Origin: Erodium maritimum
Taxonomy: Eukaryota; Streptophyta; Magnoliopsida; Geraniales; Geraniaceae
DNA: 64,000 nucleotides
Assembly: GCA_963921825.1 (NCBI GenBank)
Contig: OY997588.1
Span: 133,145,203-133,209,202, forward strand
Reading direction: 5' to 3'
Shown here: positions 21,351 to 33,709 of the stretch, piece after piece
Layout of the letters: the number at the start of each line of letters is the position of its first letter
How positions within the stretch are numbered: the stretch's first letter is position 1
Made by a program: the position numbers and the translations under genes
Notes under the pieces: model-generated
Database searches by the model: none
What the model was told of the DNA's origin: nothing
Seen by the model: only the letters and a program-made list of their open reading frames with translations

Positions 21351-22098
21351 TATTATAAGGCATTCAAACCATAATTTTGTACAATCAATATACGATTTGA
21401 TCATCCGATTTAACCCACCATACATGTTTTAATAAATGATTTTGGCGATTTATGAAGGAAAGAAATTGAATTGGTAAGACACTGGTTAATAATGTGTGAA
21501 GAAGCCACTATGCTCTCTGAATTTGCCCTTTTTCATCATGGTCTTGGAGTGTAGGACCGACTGTTTTTGTGCGATATGCTGGAATCGGGCATTGTGCCCT
21601 TTGGATTTTGATGAAAGAATCTTTTAATGCTGATGCGCATCAAATGCTTGTGCCACTACCTTTGATCATTTGTATGTCAATAGAGATCTTTTCTTATTTG
21701 TCCTAATCTTTTATGATTGAGCCAAGGTACCAAGAAATATTGAGTTACGGCATTGGGTAGTCAACAATATACACTAGAACACCAGCCATGTGCTTTAGAC
21801 TGAGCCACAAATACTAGCATAATGAAACTCTTTCTGTTAGGACATGGATCGGCTTGGAGGCATGGAACAAGTACGGGATGGCAAAACGTCTCGACTCAGA
21901 CGGGACCCAACACCCCCATTTGATTCGGGTGGGGATCTTTTTGGTGGGGCGAGATACGGGGCGGTCAATAGGGATTGTGACGAGACGGGGTAAGCAGTTC
22001 TCGTCCCGTCCCACCCTGTACTATTGACTTTGAAAATATGTTATATACTATTAATAAATTATTTTATTTTTTATCTAAAATTTTAAACCTAAACTTAA
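21351..22098. other. Spacer without recognised gene
   Basis: AT-rich sequence with one GC-rich patch at about 21830-22015 (GGGTGGGG, GGGGCGAGA, CCCGTCCCACCC), possibly a degraded DNA-transposon end. Nothing else is seen. Confidence 0.4.
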
Positions 22099-23612
22099 TT
22101 AATTGTAGGGATAATTCCATTTTAGTACCCTAAAACTTTCGGATTTCGTTTTTAGTACCCTAAATGTTTTTTTGTGCCAACTGAGTACCCTAAATCTTCA
22201 TTTATTCCACTTTAGTACCCAACGTCTGATTTTCCATCCAACACTGTTAACTTTCCATCCAATGAACATAAAATGTCCAAAATACCCCTCATGTTACATC
22301 AAATTTCCAAAAATTTGCCATTGTCCAAAATACCATTTATTAAATCTTTTTTTATTATTTTCAGAAATTATTTATTTAATTCTTTCTTATTCATTTAATA
22401 CATAGATTTTTTCAAATATTCATATAAAATTATATTTTATTTTAATATATATAATTTTAGAATATATATAAAAAAACAGATTTTATTTGTTTAAAAATTA
22501 ATTTTTTATTTTCAAAAAATCAAATTTTATTTAAAAAACAGTTTTATTTATTTTAAAAAATCGTTTTAATTTTTTTAAAATTCAGTTTTGATTTAAAAAA
22601 ATATTTTTATTTATAAAAAATCATTTTCATTTTTTAAAAATTCAATATATTTTTCCAATTTACTACCCATAACCATTTTGCACCAATCAAGCCAAATCAT
22701 TTGTCCAAAATTACAGCAAACAACCCAAATTCATTATCTTAAATCCATTTATCTCCTATCTCTATACCAGAATGTCAAACAAAAAATTCCACTGATACAC
22801 ATTAAAAGTTAAAAAATTAGGAATTAATTTCAACACACAACAAAGGAGCAGTGAAATTTCAAAAAACAAAAAAAAATCAGAAAGGGATCTGAAGCTCCTA
22901 AAAATCAAACACTTGAGATTGATTTCTAAGAATCAAACACAAAGGAACAATTCTTCACATGCACAAATACTAACTTCTAACTCCAAATTTTCACATCCAC
23001 AGTACAATCAAACCCATAGAAAATCGTTAGAAAATCAAAATCCTACAAAAATTTCCCAAAACTGACCACAATCTCTAAATCGAAATTAGCTTCACTTGTG
23101 AATTGCAGAAGGTTAGGTCGATCTGGAGATAACCTTCGCCGGAGACGAGAGGTAACCCGACAACCACTCTGAACCTCTCCTCACCACCGTAGACGCCATC
23201 TCGAAGAAAACCCTCGTCGTCTTCGCCAAGCCCGGTACCACCGTGTGTGCCATCGACCTCCCCAGCCATGGCTTCTTCGCCGTGTGTTTTGGTTGGATCT
23301 GAAATGAGGGCGTGAGAGAGTGGGGGTGAGAGAAACAGTAGAGAGAAGGAGGCTTGGATCTGAAATGAAACAACATATACAATTAGGGTTTTAAAGTATT
23401 CAAGGGCAGTTTGGGAATTTTTTTTAAAGACATAGTCATGTGCCTGGCATGTGGTGATTTTCCATCCAAAAATGGATGGAAAGTTAACGGCGGGTACTAA
23501 ACTGGAATAAAAAAAGATTTAGGGTACTGAAGTGGCACAAAAAACATTTAGGGTACTAAAAACGAAATCCGAAAGTTTTAGGGTACTAAAATGGAATTAT
23601 CCCTTAATTGTA
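22099..23612. mobile_element. MULE 1: 1.5-kb non-autonomous Mutator-like element, perfect 9-bp TSD
   Basis: TTAATTGTA occurs immediately outside both ends (22099-22107 and 23604-23612). The element (22108-23603) has terminal inverted repeats of about 115 bp beginning GGGATAATTCCATTTTAG. Inside each repeat a TAGTACCCTAAA-like motif recurs about every 30 bp. An AT-rich minisatellite-like block lies at 22470-22650, and a GC-rich gene-like patch at 23100-23300. No MuDR transposase. Confidence 0.9.
23075..23390 (-). other. Possible captured gene 5' fragment inside MULE 1
   Basis: On the minus strand a pyrimidine-rich leader (CCTTCTCTCTACTG, CTCTCACCCCCACTCTC) precedes ATGGCTGGGGAGGTCGATGG. The open frame from this ATG (23269) runs 64 codons to 23075. 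Base composition is much more GC-rich than the rest of the element, as in Pack-MULE captures. The source gene is not recognised and the coding frame is unproven. Confidence 0.35.
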
Positions 23613-23656
23613 TTAGAGATTGTTTTTCAAGTAATTTGTTTGTAATAAATGGTACT

Positions 23657-24405
23657 TAGTAGCATATAACAAGCTTTAGTCTAAAAAATTTCTCTCCGAG
23701 AGAGATTAGGGTTTCGTCCTTGAACATCAGTCATCAACACTCCTTTTTCTCTTTTGTTTTTGTTGCTATGGCCATACCGACCACCACCATCGCTCCCTGC
23801 CGTGCTTCTCCTCCAATTGATGTTACAGTACCAGTCATGTTCACCACCACATGAACGCCCAATGCTTAATGGGCGCTTAGGGTGGTACAGGGAAGGTACG
23901 AACCTTATGTCTCTCGTTCGTCGTCGTCTTCTACGTGGCAAAAACCAGATGGCTAAGATGGGTTTGAGATCCGGGGGGTGGAACAGTAAGACAGTGTACC
24001 CATCTACGACACTTCTTGTCGGGTTACCCCGACGTTTCAAGCCGACATGCTGATCAAGTCTTTTCGTGCGAAGAATCCTAGGCTGATATGGAAAACAAGA
24101 TCGATCATGAGGCGTTCTTTGGCTGTTTATTTCGCTCTAGTTTGTTTATTTCGAGTACTTTGTTGCAGTTTAGTTCATTTACTTTCATTACTTTCAATTT
24201 CCAGCAAAGGGTAGAATAAAGATAATTTTCATTTTTTAGGATGCAAACTAGACTATTTCTATGGGTTCATGAGCGTCGGTGTCCTACGAGAGACTCGGAC
24301 TTATTATGTTCTTAACACTTTTCAACCCTACTTGTAAGGTTTCACGTGCACGTGTAATGCAATTCCTCGTTCGCCCTTTCAAAAAACAAAACTAGTAGCA
24401 TTTAA
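23657..24405 (+). mobile_element. Very short (0.7 kb) retroposon with candidate 13-bp TSD
   Basis: TAGTAGCATATAA at 23657-23669 and TAGTAGCATTTAA at 24393-24405 (12 of 13 match) flank the unit. It starts with CTCTCCGAGAGAGATTAGGGTTTCG and ends in an A-rich tail (about 24381-24390). Its last 150 bp (24240-24385) align with the 3' end of the DUF4283 retroposon at 36140-36290: CTATGGGTTCATGAGCG versus TTATGGGTCCATGAGCG. No ORF2. Confidence 0.6.
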
Positions 24406-24514
24406 GTGTCTATGTTGATTCTTAATTGAAAACAAAAAATGTAGTTATCAACTTATTGTGTACATCTAAATAGTTCAAACAAATAAATATATACTAGTTT
24501 GTTTTATATCAACT

Positions 24515-24840
24515 AATTGTTGGGTTTTGTCCTAGGCCCAATCGGGTTTAAAGCCCAATTGAGGCTTGGACCCAATATACTTAATAGTATATCAAGAGAA
24601 AATTGGGTTTAAAAATTATTATTCATCTTATTCTCTTGTGGTCTCCTTTTTCTCTTCTCTCCCAAACACAAAATTGAAGAATCTTCTTCATCTTCATAGT
24701 CGTCTCAATTGGTTGAAAGCATCAAAGGTTGCTCGGTGTGGATACACTAGAGGCTTTGTACTTTCGGAGCTATATCTCCATAGTCGTCTCATTTTCCTGT
24801 TGAATGTTGGGAGAGAGTTCTACTAGGGATTATTATTTTA
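24515..24840 (+). other. Possible short LTR-like sequence
   Basis: TGTTGGGTTTTGTCCTAGGC at about 24522 resembles the start of many plant copia LTRs, followed by a leader-like T/C-rich stretch. No second copy, primer-binding site or gag is seen. At 24903-24917 ATTATAGATGCTCTAA resembles a Harbinger right end with a TAA duplication. Confidence 0.25.
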
Positions 24841-24919
24841 GGAAAAAAAAACTTCAGGCCAAGGTCTAGAATCAAAAGAATAGGACTACATGGTCGTTGA
24901 GGATTATAGATGCTCTAAA

Positions 24920-27900
24920 TACTACCGCATTGTGGCCAATTAAAAAGACTCAAGGAAAGGAATCATACAAATTTCAGAGCTTGGCACAATTTATCTAGAT
25001 CTAGTTGAGATAAAATCTCTAGCTTTCTCTCATTTTGTAGGCAGGTTCACAAAATCCCCCACAATTGTGATTGACCTATTTGACATACCTTTCAATATCA
25101 TCACTTTATCTCAACCTTCCTCTTTGAGGATCCCTTCTCTGAAGAAAAAATTCTGCGGCATTGACTGATTATAATGATGATAAATCTATTGTTCTTGATG
25201 GTTTTTCTATAAAGTTTTTTCAACAATGCTAGTTTTTTTTAATAATGATATTATGGGTTTCATGGAACATTTTCACAATTTTGGCCTCTTGGTTAAAGTT
25301 TTCTGTCCTTCCATCATGACACTGCTCCCTAAAGTGGATAACCCTCACCAGTTTAATGATTTTCAGGCCTATCAATCTTGTGTGAGGCCCTTATAAGTTG
25401 TTGTCGAAATTACTTGATACTAGTCTAAAACCTTTTATGGATCACGTACATAATGATGTTTAATATGGTTTTATTGGTGGTAGACAGATATTGGATAATA
25501 TTTTAATAGCTGCATAACTATTGCATCACATTAAATCCTCTAGGGAAAATGTTATAATTTTTAAAGTTGAGTTTGAAAAATCCTACGATTATGTTGACGG
25601 AGTTTCTTGACGAAATTAATTCTCAAAATGGGATTTGGTGTTAAGTGGAGACAATGATTACTCTCTTGTTTCCAAGTTTAGAATTATATATTGATTAATG
25701 AACCCACATCAATTGATTTTAATTTTTAGATTGAAATAGGGTTGAGGCGAGGATGTTCCCTTTTCTCTTTGTTATTTGCTCTGATGGTTGAAGGGCTTCA
25801 CCGAATCATGGAAATGGAAGTGACCAAAGGTTTTTTTAGAGGGTGCCAAGATGAAAGATAAGGGGCCTCATATCACTCACCTTCAATTTGCTGATGGTAC
25901 CTAGGGCTGTGCAAATGATCTGGGGATCTAGATGCACATATTATTTTACTCGACTGTGATCTTATTATGACTCACTCATAGGGTCATGGTTCAGATACAC
26001 ATCAAAATTAACCATATCCATTCTTTATCGATCTGATATTGGATTGGATCGGTATTATCCACGAATAAGCCGATCCACCCGGTGTATGATAGAATCCTTT
26101 TATCTCTACCATTCATATCTTATGATATTATGAAACCAATGACGAAGATCACTCCACGTAGTTTAACTAACACTAGCCAAACCTTATATCTCCAACATAT
26201 CTATTCGACCCTCTTTACCATCAACCTTATCTATAACTATTTTACTCTCTCCTTTATCACTCAACACTCAAAACATAGAAAGTAAAACCCTAGAAAAATT
26301 GTACCTTTACTTCTCCTCTCTCATTTACCATAACAACCCAAACCAAATATGCATTTTTTTCTCCTCCACCCTTTACATCCGCACCTTTCATGGTCGAGAC
26401 TTCACATCTCCACCATTATCACCGATTCACACCCTCATAGACTTGATCCAATCCTTCTCCTTTTAGATACGTAGATAAAGTACATGGTGGCTTGGCTGAT
26501 AGAGACCTCAAAAGTCAACGGTTTGTTGACGATGTCCTTGGCACCCTTGATGGTGAGGTAGAAGCATACGAGGAAGATGCCATACAACGTGGAAGGTTGA
26601 GACGTGTTTTCACTGTCGAGGATGAACCAACGGTGGTCAGCAACCACTGGTTAGTACTTTGTCTGCATGTAGGAGATATGTTCTGATTTTGTCTTGGATT
26701 TGGGTTCTCAAACCCTATGGTCTTTGGAATTGCTTATGTTTTTTTTTCTTTATAAAAGAACTCTTATTTATGTCGTTTAATAGGTTTTGTGATCGTCACA
26801 AACCAGAAGAAACAAAAAAAATTGAAAAACGAGTGAAAGATTATATTTTTGATTACCCGGGTTTCAATCCGATCCACCCGCAATCCGACTAATCGGGTCT
26901 CATCCAGAATAGAGATCTGATGGGTGGATTTTGGATTAAATTAATCTGATTCGTAAGCATGTGGTTGGGTCCACATATGTATGGGTCGAGCCGGTTAACC
27001 GGCCATGCACAACCTTAAAGATACCATCATCTTTGTGAAAAAAACACTTGAGTTCAATAAACAATTGACTTCTACTTTAAATGTAAATTTTCAAAAATCT
27101 AAATTTGCGATCCTTAACCCTTCCTCCATGTCCGATGCACAAATATCTGAAATCCTGGGATGTCTTGCTTGTACCTTGCCCTTCAGCTACTTGGGTTTTC
27201 AACTTGGGGTTAACCCATAAAGATCAAAATCTTGGTATCCAATCATTCTAAATTTTAAGAAGAATATGGGCCTTCAACAATCTAAAAAGCTGTCTTTTGT
27301 GGAGATATTACTTTTATCTAATCTACTATCAATTCCCCACTTCTACCCTACATGTATCTACTCAGTGCTCTTATGGGTATGATTGAATAATTAAAGATAT
27401 AGAAAATGTGATTCCTTTATAAGGGCTATGTTTCAAGGAATGTAGGTAAATTTTGATTTGGTGTGTAGACCAAAGAGTTTGGGAGTTTTGGGAATGAAGA
27501 ATATGCATATTATGAACAAATCTCTTTTGGTTAAGTGGTGGTGGGAGGCCTGGGAATTAAGAATCTGCATATTATGAACAATTTTTCTTTGGCTAAGTGG
27601 TGACGAAGATTTGACTTGGAGAAGAGATCATTGTGGAAAAAAATTAATTTGCTCTAAGTATGGTTGGTATGAATCTGATTGGGACCTTTCTAAGATCACT
27701 TACTAATGGTTAGAGTTTCATGGTTCACATCACCTCTTTGATGAGTGAAGTGAGATTTTCCAATCTGTTTAGGTTTAGAGACCTAAGATGGAAGTTGGGT
27801 AATGAAACTAGAGTGAGCATTTGGGAGACATTTGGATATGTGATACACCCATAAATTTTAGGTTTCAAAAGTCTTTCCATCTCAACTCTGTCAAAGGAGA

Positions 27901-28612
27901 ACAGGTTACAACATTTTGAAGTAGCGGGGTTTGGTTGTTGGACTTCAGAAGAACATTAAGGGGTTGGAAATGTGGTGAGTTTAGAAGTTTGGCATTACTT
28001 ATCAAACAAGTTGTCCTAGTGTCTGAGGTTGAGGATTATCTCTCTTGAAAATGTGAGGATAATAGATTCTCAGTAAAAAAAGATTTATGAACTCTTGGTT
28101 GTTGATTCCTAAACCAGATTGGGCTTGGTTGATGTGGTCACCTCTATTATCTCCAAAATATATGTGTTTTGCTTGGTTAACTTATAATTAAGTCATCCAA
28201 CGAAGTTCTTCCTTGTTAGTACATGGTTACATTTTTTCCCTTTCTGTCATTATGCATTGGAAGAAGTTAATCATCGACTGCTATATTGTGTAAAATATCT
28301 TGGTCTTTGTTCTCCATGTGCAAATCCTGGATGGTTTGATGCTTGTTCTTGTGTATCTTTTTTGGCTTCTGAATTTGGTGGGACTTCTATAGTTATAGGT
28401 TTATTTTCTACTTTTGTTTTTCTTGTTCTTTGAGGGTTTGTGGATGAGAACTTTTATCCTTATGTATCTTTACTTGTCTTGTTACTTCCAGTATGCTTGT
28501 CTTTGTTTTATTACTTGTACTTTTGAGAGGAATTTCCTCCTTATCCTTAGCCTTTATTTTAAAGGCTAGGTTCGTTCTATAAAATATTTTCTTATAAAAA
28601 ATGATATTCTAT
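24920..28612 (+). pseudogene. LINE ORF2 (reverse transcriptase) pseudogene, split by a hAT
   Basis: Frames joined across many lesions show the plant LINE ORF2 order. LDGFSIKFFQQC and LLPKVDNP are near 25200-25340. RT motif GLRRGCSLFSLLFALMVEGLHRIM is near 25740-25810. LQFADG sits at about 25882-25898, where a hAT interrupts. DTIIFVK and KSKFAILNPSSMSDAQISEILGCLACTLPFSYLGFQLG resume at 27020-27215. A KWWWEA/RRF-like post-RT region follows. It ends TTTTCTTATAAAAAATG at about 28612. Numerous stops make it inactive. It is related to the better-preserved ORF2 at 58-61 kb. Confidence 0.75.
25894..27025. mobile_element. hAT element (1.1 kb) inside the LINE reverse transcriptase
   Basis: The element occupies 25902-27017. 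Its ends are TAGGGCTGTGCAAATG and, inverted, TAAGGTTGTGCATGG. The 8-bp flanks are ATGGTACC (25894-25901) and AAGATACC (27018-27025). Each differs by one base from ATGATACC, the expected codons for the D-D-T of the FADDT motif, which supports the 8-bp duplication typical of hATs. No intact transposase is seen. Confidence 0.75.
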
Positions 28613-29190
28613 GTTTGAGAGGTATATGGTTTTTTTTTATATGATTGTATAGTTTAAATTTTCAAAATATACGATTTTAAAGTATTTTAGGACAAAAATA
28701 TCCTTATTACATTTAGGGTAAACCCTAAAATAATAAATTGCAGTTCGGAGGATTCAAATCGTGGTTGTTCAAGACAAAAACACAATAACTTAATCTCTTG
28801 TACTAAATTACTTGATCATATGTATTAAATCTCTTATTTATTTATTAGTCCACTTTATTATATTGGTTCACCATCAAAACACCCGAACCAAATATACCGT
28901 TAAGATATTATTAGAATTTTTGAACCTTGTCATGAAACCAATTCTATAAGAAGTATATCTATAAAAACTCATATCAAATTTACATTGTATATCATATTAC
29001 TGCTATAAGGAATTTTTTTTTGGTTATTTTGGATTGTATCTTATAATACTGCGATTTAAAATATATTCATTGAAATATTTATATAACGAGTAAATATTAT
29101 TGTGGAGAAAATTTGTTTTCACAATATACTAATTTTGAAACTATATTTTATTTCATACAATACAATCATTGTATGTTATTTAAACTAATT
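28613..29190. other. AT-rich spacer
   Basis: No gene, RNA or element end is recognised on either strand. Confidence 0.5.
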
Positions 29191-29204
29191 TTCTTTCTAA
29201 TATT

Positions 29205-29410
29205 GTCCCCAATGGTACATCCTAGTGGTTAAGGCTCAAGTCTGTATATAAGAGGTCTTGAGTTCGATTCAATCTGGCAAATAATTGTATTTAGTGCAGA
29301 TTTATATACACTTGTCGTTATGCAATGTGTTTTGTCGTTTCAACTTAGGCATGAGGAATGTTTGTATGTATATCTTCATGTTTATATATAATATACGACA
29401 CAATAATTCC
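29205..29410 (+). repeat. tRNA-derived SINE-like repeat
   Basis: TAGTGGTTAAGGCTC at about 29224 matches an RNA polymerase III A box. GAGTTCGATTC at about 29269 matches a B box at tRNA-like spacing. A T-rich unrelated tail follows. The cloverleaf is incomplete, so a functional tRNA is unlikely. Boundaries are approximate. Confidence 0.45.
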
Positions 29411-29639
29411 TTAAAAAAATTCTTCTCAATATAAGAAGATCTTGTAATGTGAAAATATTTATAACATATTCATTTTTTCGGAACACAATTATTATATATT
29501 CAGGAATTATGACACGTGTAAAATAACATATTTTTAGCAAATAGTATGACACTTTATTGATTTAAAAGTGGAAAAATCGTAGCGATCATACGATAGTAGA
29601 AATAATTGAAAAGGACGAGATAAAGTTCCGGTGACGACT

Positions 29640-30690
29640 AGAACACTAGTCATATAACTGAAGACCCAGTATTACCAAGGGAAATTTTAGGGGGTGGTTC
29701 CCTATTCTAACGGTGTTCGGTGCAAGAATTCCAAAAAAACTCTCCTTGTCTCAACTTGGATATGATTGTGTTGTCTTGATTGTTGTTCAAGGAGTATACG
29801 AGGGAAATGAGGAGTCTAGTGAATAGGTAGTGTTTGTTCCCGATGGGCCAGGGTGTGACTCCTCTAGGACACCCTATGGTACCCCAATGGCCTTATGGAG
29901 ACCAACGAGACTGCTTGATAGACCTCGCATCCACCCTAGCGGGGCATAAATACCTTGGATTAATCAGCCAAATAGGGGTCTATGGCAATAAGGCCTTCTT
30001 TAGATCGTGGCGGGGGTAGGACAGATTGTGAGCCTCCAAGGTCATGGTGGGTACTCCGTCTTCGCCGAAAGTTTCCTTCGCCTATGTCGCATGTGGAGGA
30101 GGTAGCGCCTTGGTTGGCGGTGGCAATCCTTCGGACGGTGGATACCCTAGATGAGGGTCGTGGAGATCCAGCGCGAGGACGACAGATGTTCGCGCTCTTT
30201 ATGGTACCGACACGAGCCAAGGGGGTTCCTTAGTAGGTGCTTCCGAACGACGCCTAGGAAGGACGACCGATATCATCACCATAAGTGAACAAGAGGGGAA
30301 TGGAGAGGGTTGGGATGTATTTTTCGTGGGCTTTGGCGGTGAAGGTGGCGGAGGCGGAGGTAGCAGCGGAGACGGCGAATGGGGCAGAGGCGATAGTGGA
30401 CACTATGGCGCTGATGGCGGCATGACTGGCGATGGGGACATAACCTTGGGGACTACTTTATGTTTTCTCCTCCCGCACAGGTTTGATGTACTTCGTAGTA
30501 GGGTAGGGAGGCGATACTAACGGTGGGAAGGAAACACGAGCCACTATAGGATTGGTAGTTGGTAGCAGCAACAAGGGATCGGAGAGGAGAGCGATGAGGG
30601 TATGACAGACACATGAGAATGAGAATAAGAAGGACGGCGCAAGGTGAGAATTGAGATAACCCTAAAAGCTTTATTTTAAACGCCCTATCA
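29640..30690 (-). mobile_element. Retroposon family R, minus-strand copy
   Basis: On the minus strand it starts near 30690 (TTTTAGGGTTATCTCAATTC). It shares its 5' 250 bp with the copy at 3866-4390. Near 29820-29690 it matches the end of the plus-strand copy at 32570-32740: CTCATTTCCCT, ATACTCCTTGA, GAATAGGGAAC. Only short frames are open, for example 30220-29960. No ORF2 is visible. Confidence 0.55.
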
Positions 30691-31110
30691 AATCACACAT
30701 ATAATTTCATGAATATGACATGATTTTAAAGTTTTAATCATATTTTAAAAAATATTTTTCTTCGAAGGGTTGACGGCGTATAAATATAATAATGAGGGCT
30801 AATAAATAATAAAGTTTTTTGTGCTATGAGTATGTATGTTGGCTGACCTCTTTACTCATGGGGGCTTCTAGACTTATGTTGCAACATCCTTGACTTTTCC
30901 ATTTTCCTTCTTTGTGTATAGATTAATGTGTATAAATTAATATGTCATTAAAGATGACCTCTCATATATATGTTACGAGCTTATATTTAAAGTCTATTGT
31001 AAAAGGATGATGAAAGATCAATACAATAATCTACTCCATTCTCTCCATGATCTCTTACGGTTTCTAATATTGTTATTCCATTTACAACATATTTTTCTTA
31101 TTTTCACAAC

Positions 31111-31173
31111 ATAAATGATCCATTTATGTTACATTACAACATATAAGTAATGTAACATAAATGGATCATTTAT
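31111..31173. repeat. Perfect 27-bp inverted repeat with 9-nt loop
   Basis: Arms 31111-31137 and 31147-31173 are exact reverse complements (ATAAATGATCCATTTATGTT... pairs with ...AACATAAATGGATCATTTAT). They are separated by AACATATAA. The surrounding 30.7-31.5 kb is AT-rich and otherwise featureless. Confidence 0.9.
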
Positions 31174-31499
31174 AACTTAGAGTATTTTTGTCGTTCGGTA
31201 TTTTAAAACCATGAATTTTAAATTTTAAATTATACTAACATATAAAATACATTTCTTATATCGAAGCTTAGAATATTAAATTTCTCAAAATTTTAATCAT
31301 ATAATATAAAATTTCTCTTCATAAATGAGAATAATGAGTTCATGCCATAAGCAGGTTAATAAGGAGTAATTTTTGTGTAAAACTAATATTTCTAAAATAA
31401 AAACATTGTCACTTTTCTTCTTAAATATATTTTTTAAGTAACACTAAGAACTAATCTCCAACTCTATATAAAATTTCGGAGCGTCTCGAGTTTCTTTTC

Positions 31500-32750
31500 A
31501 AAATCTCATTCTTTCCCTCAAGTCATTTATGCCTCCCCTTTCTTCAACTGCCATCATTTCAACCTGTATTTCTGGATCACCATGGACTCATGATCACTGC
31601 GCTCACCGACAATTACTGTTGCATCTCGCCTGCCTCTCCGCCAACCTTCCACGACCCGACCAACCAGATGGGGCTCTAGATCATGCCACCAGAGGAACTA
31701 ACTACCCTTACTACTTACCGCCAACTGATCCCACATGAGATGTCGTACTTCCACCCTGAGGACCAATAATCCATGTTGGAATCCCCGCTCTTGCCATCGT
31801 GGCGGAGAGGCGGTGCGGAGGAAAAAGACGGTCCCATCCTTTATTGGATCTCACACGATGTTGCTGTGAACACGAGGACTCGGGGTCTTATTAGAGCACG
31901 ACCGCTGACCTAAATCCCACCCCACCCCTATCGCAGACCCTCTGGTACCGGTTCCTTCCCTAGGCGTAGTTAGAAAACCATGGGCCCTGACGAATCTTGA
32001 GAGGAGGAACCCAAACCGTGAGCATATCCGCCCCAGATTATTGGTCCCGATCAAGAGAACCTTCTCAATGAAGGTAGATCCATCAACATGACGGGTCTTT
32101 TTTGAACCGATCATTGTAGGACCAAACAGACAAGGCCCCGTCGCTCACCACGGGTGACAAACATGATGTTGCGGATCTGAGTTGTGGTGGATACCCGCCC
32201 TTGTATGGATCATACGGGTGATGAAGGCGCCCACCCTCAAGACACCCAGAGGTATGGGGATCACCGGAATGAGCCTATCCCCGCGAATACACCAAGGGTA
32301 TGAAGAGAGGAGCCACGTTGGTATCCCTCCCCTCTCGGGGCGGATGATTCCATCCCCTACCTACCGACTAGAGGAGCCCCGCTAGTACTTTTCCTCTCTA
32401 GGGACGGAAGGATCTGATACCCCCACCCAAGGCAGTCTAGATTCCACGGACACCATCGAGGAAGATGGCCCCGATGGGGGTAGTAGCAAGGCACGGTGAG
32501 CTACCTCGCGGGTCGCCATGAGTCACACAGGGCACCTCATGGTATTTATGAGGAGTCATACTCCGACCTCTGTGAATCAGTTACCTTCTGATTCCTAGCC
32601 TCATTTCCCTAACATACTCCTTGATTGACTGGTACGACATACTAATATTGGTCAAGTCGAGACGAAGAAAATCCCATGAATTCACAACGGTCGATACAAT
32701 TGGAATAGGGAACTACCCCTTAACATATCCCTGAGTCTAACAGGGTATTT
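31500..32750 (+). mobile_element. Retroposon family R, plus-strand copy
   Basis: A leader with pyrimidine-rich text, then an ATG at 31529 opening 69 codons (MPPLSSTAIISTCISG...), then broken GC-rich sequence. The 3' part (32570-32740) aligns with the reverse complement of 29690-29830. No ORF2 and no clear poly-A. A degenerate ORF1 is the likely origin. Confidence 0.5.
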
Positions 32751-32753
32751 AGG

Positions 32754-33301
32754 TATAGTATTAGTGTTCCGACCGTAACCGAAACTGTATCTCACCTTGT
32801 GAGTTCATTTTCACTTTTGTACGATCTTTACGGTCCTTTTATTTTCATACCAATAAAAAGTTTGGTCGGTGTGCTAAAAAACTCCAACTCTCTACCTTAC
32901 CAAATATGTTTTTTTATTAAATTTAAATGACTTGAACCAACGGTTCATTTTTGTTCTTCTCAAAATGTTCTTGATTTTTATCTACAAAGTTAGGTTATTG
33001 ATTTTTTTTTTCTTTTAGTCCTTAGCTTAGTATAGTATTAGTGTTTCGGCCGTAACTGAAACTGTATCTCATCTTGTGAGTTCATTTTCATTTTTGTACG
33101 ATCTTTACGGCCCTTTTATTTTCATACCAACAAAAAGTTTGGTCGGTGTGCTAAAAAAACTCCAACTCTCTATCTTACCAAATATGTTTTTTTTATTAAA
33201 TTTAAATGACTTGAACCAACGGTTCATTTTTGTTCTTCTCAAAATGTTCTTGATTTTTATCTACAAAGTTAGGTTACTGAATTTGTTTTTCTTTTAGTCC
33301 T
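32754..33301. repeat. 277-bp direct tandem duplication
   Basis: Copy A starts at 32754 and copy B at 33031, both with TATAGTATTAGTGTT. They stay alignable to about 33028 and 33301, with scattered substitutions such as GACCGTAACC versus GGCCGTAACT. Both contain GTACGATCTTTACGG and CCAACGGTTCATTTTTGTTC. Confidence 0.9.
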
Positions 33302-33709
33302 ACGTTTAGATTACACAAACATAAAAGACTACATGTTTAAAGTTGGTTTTAAAAGTTGAGAATAAATTCATTTGTGCTGCATTCATGTATCATGCATAGA
33401 ATCCAAATAATAGAAAAGTTTGATATAAACGGTGTTTTAAGAAGTAGAAAAAAAACAACAAACTCGTATTACGTACAAAAAAATAAAACAGAGCGTTCTG
33501 AAAACCATCTCTCGGGTGCAACATATCCTTTCTAGGGTTTTTTCTTCTGTCTCGCTCAGCTGTCCTGCATCGCCGGGCCTCCTCTCCCGCCGTCATTTCT
33601 GCAATACACCGTCGACGCTGGTCACGACTTCACCTCGCCGGCCGCCGTTGCTAGCCTCTCTCCTCTCGCAACCCTTCTCAGTTCGTTTTGGCCCGTCTAC
33701 ACCATCAGT

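Noticed and set aside
21830..22015. hAT end in a GC-rich patch
   Set aside because: GGGTGGGG/CCCGTCCC words suggest a DNA transposon end, but no matching terminus or target duplication was found.
29222..29290. Functional tRNA gene
   Set aside because: A and B boxes are present but the arms do not fold into a full cloverleaf; a SINE head fits better.
31111..31173. MicroRNA precursor
   Set aside because: The stem is perfectly paired and only 27 bp with a 9-nt loop, unlike plant miRNA foldbacks; no target evidence.
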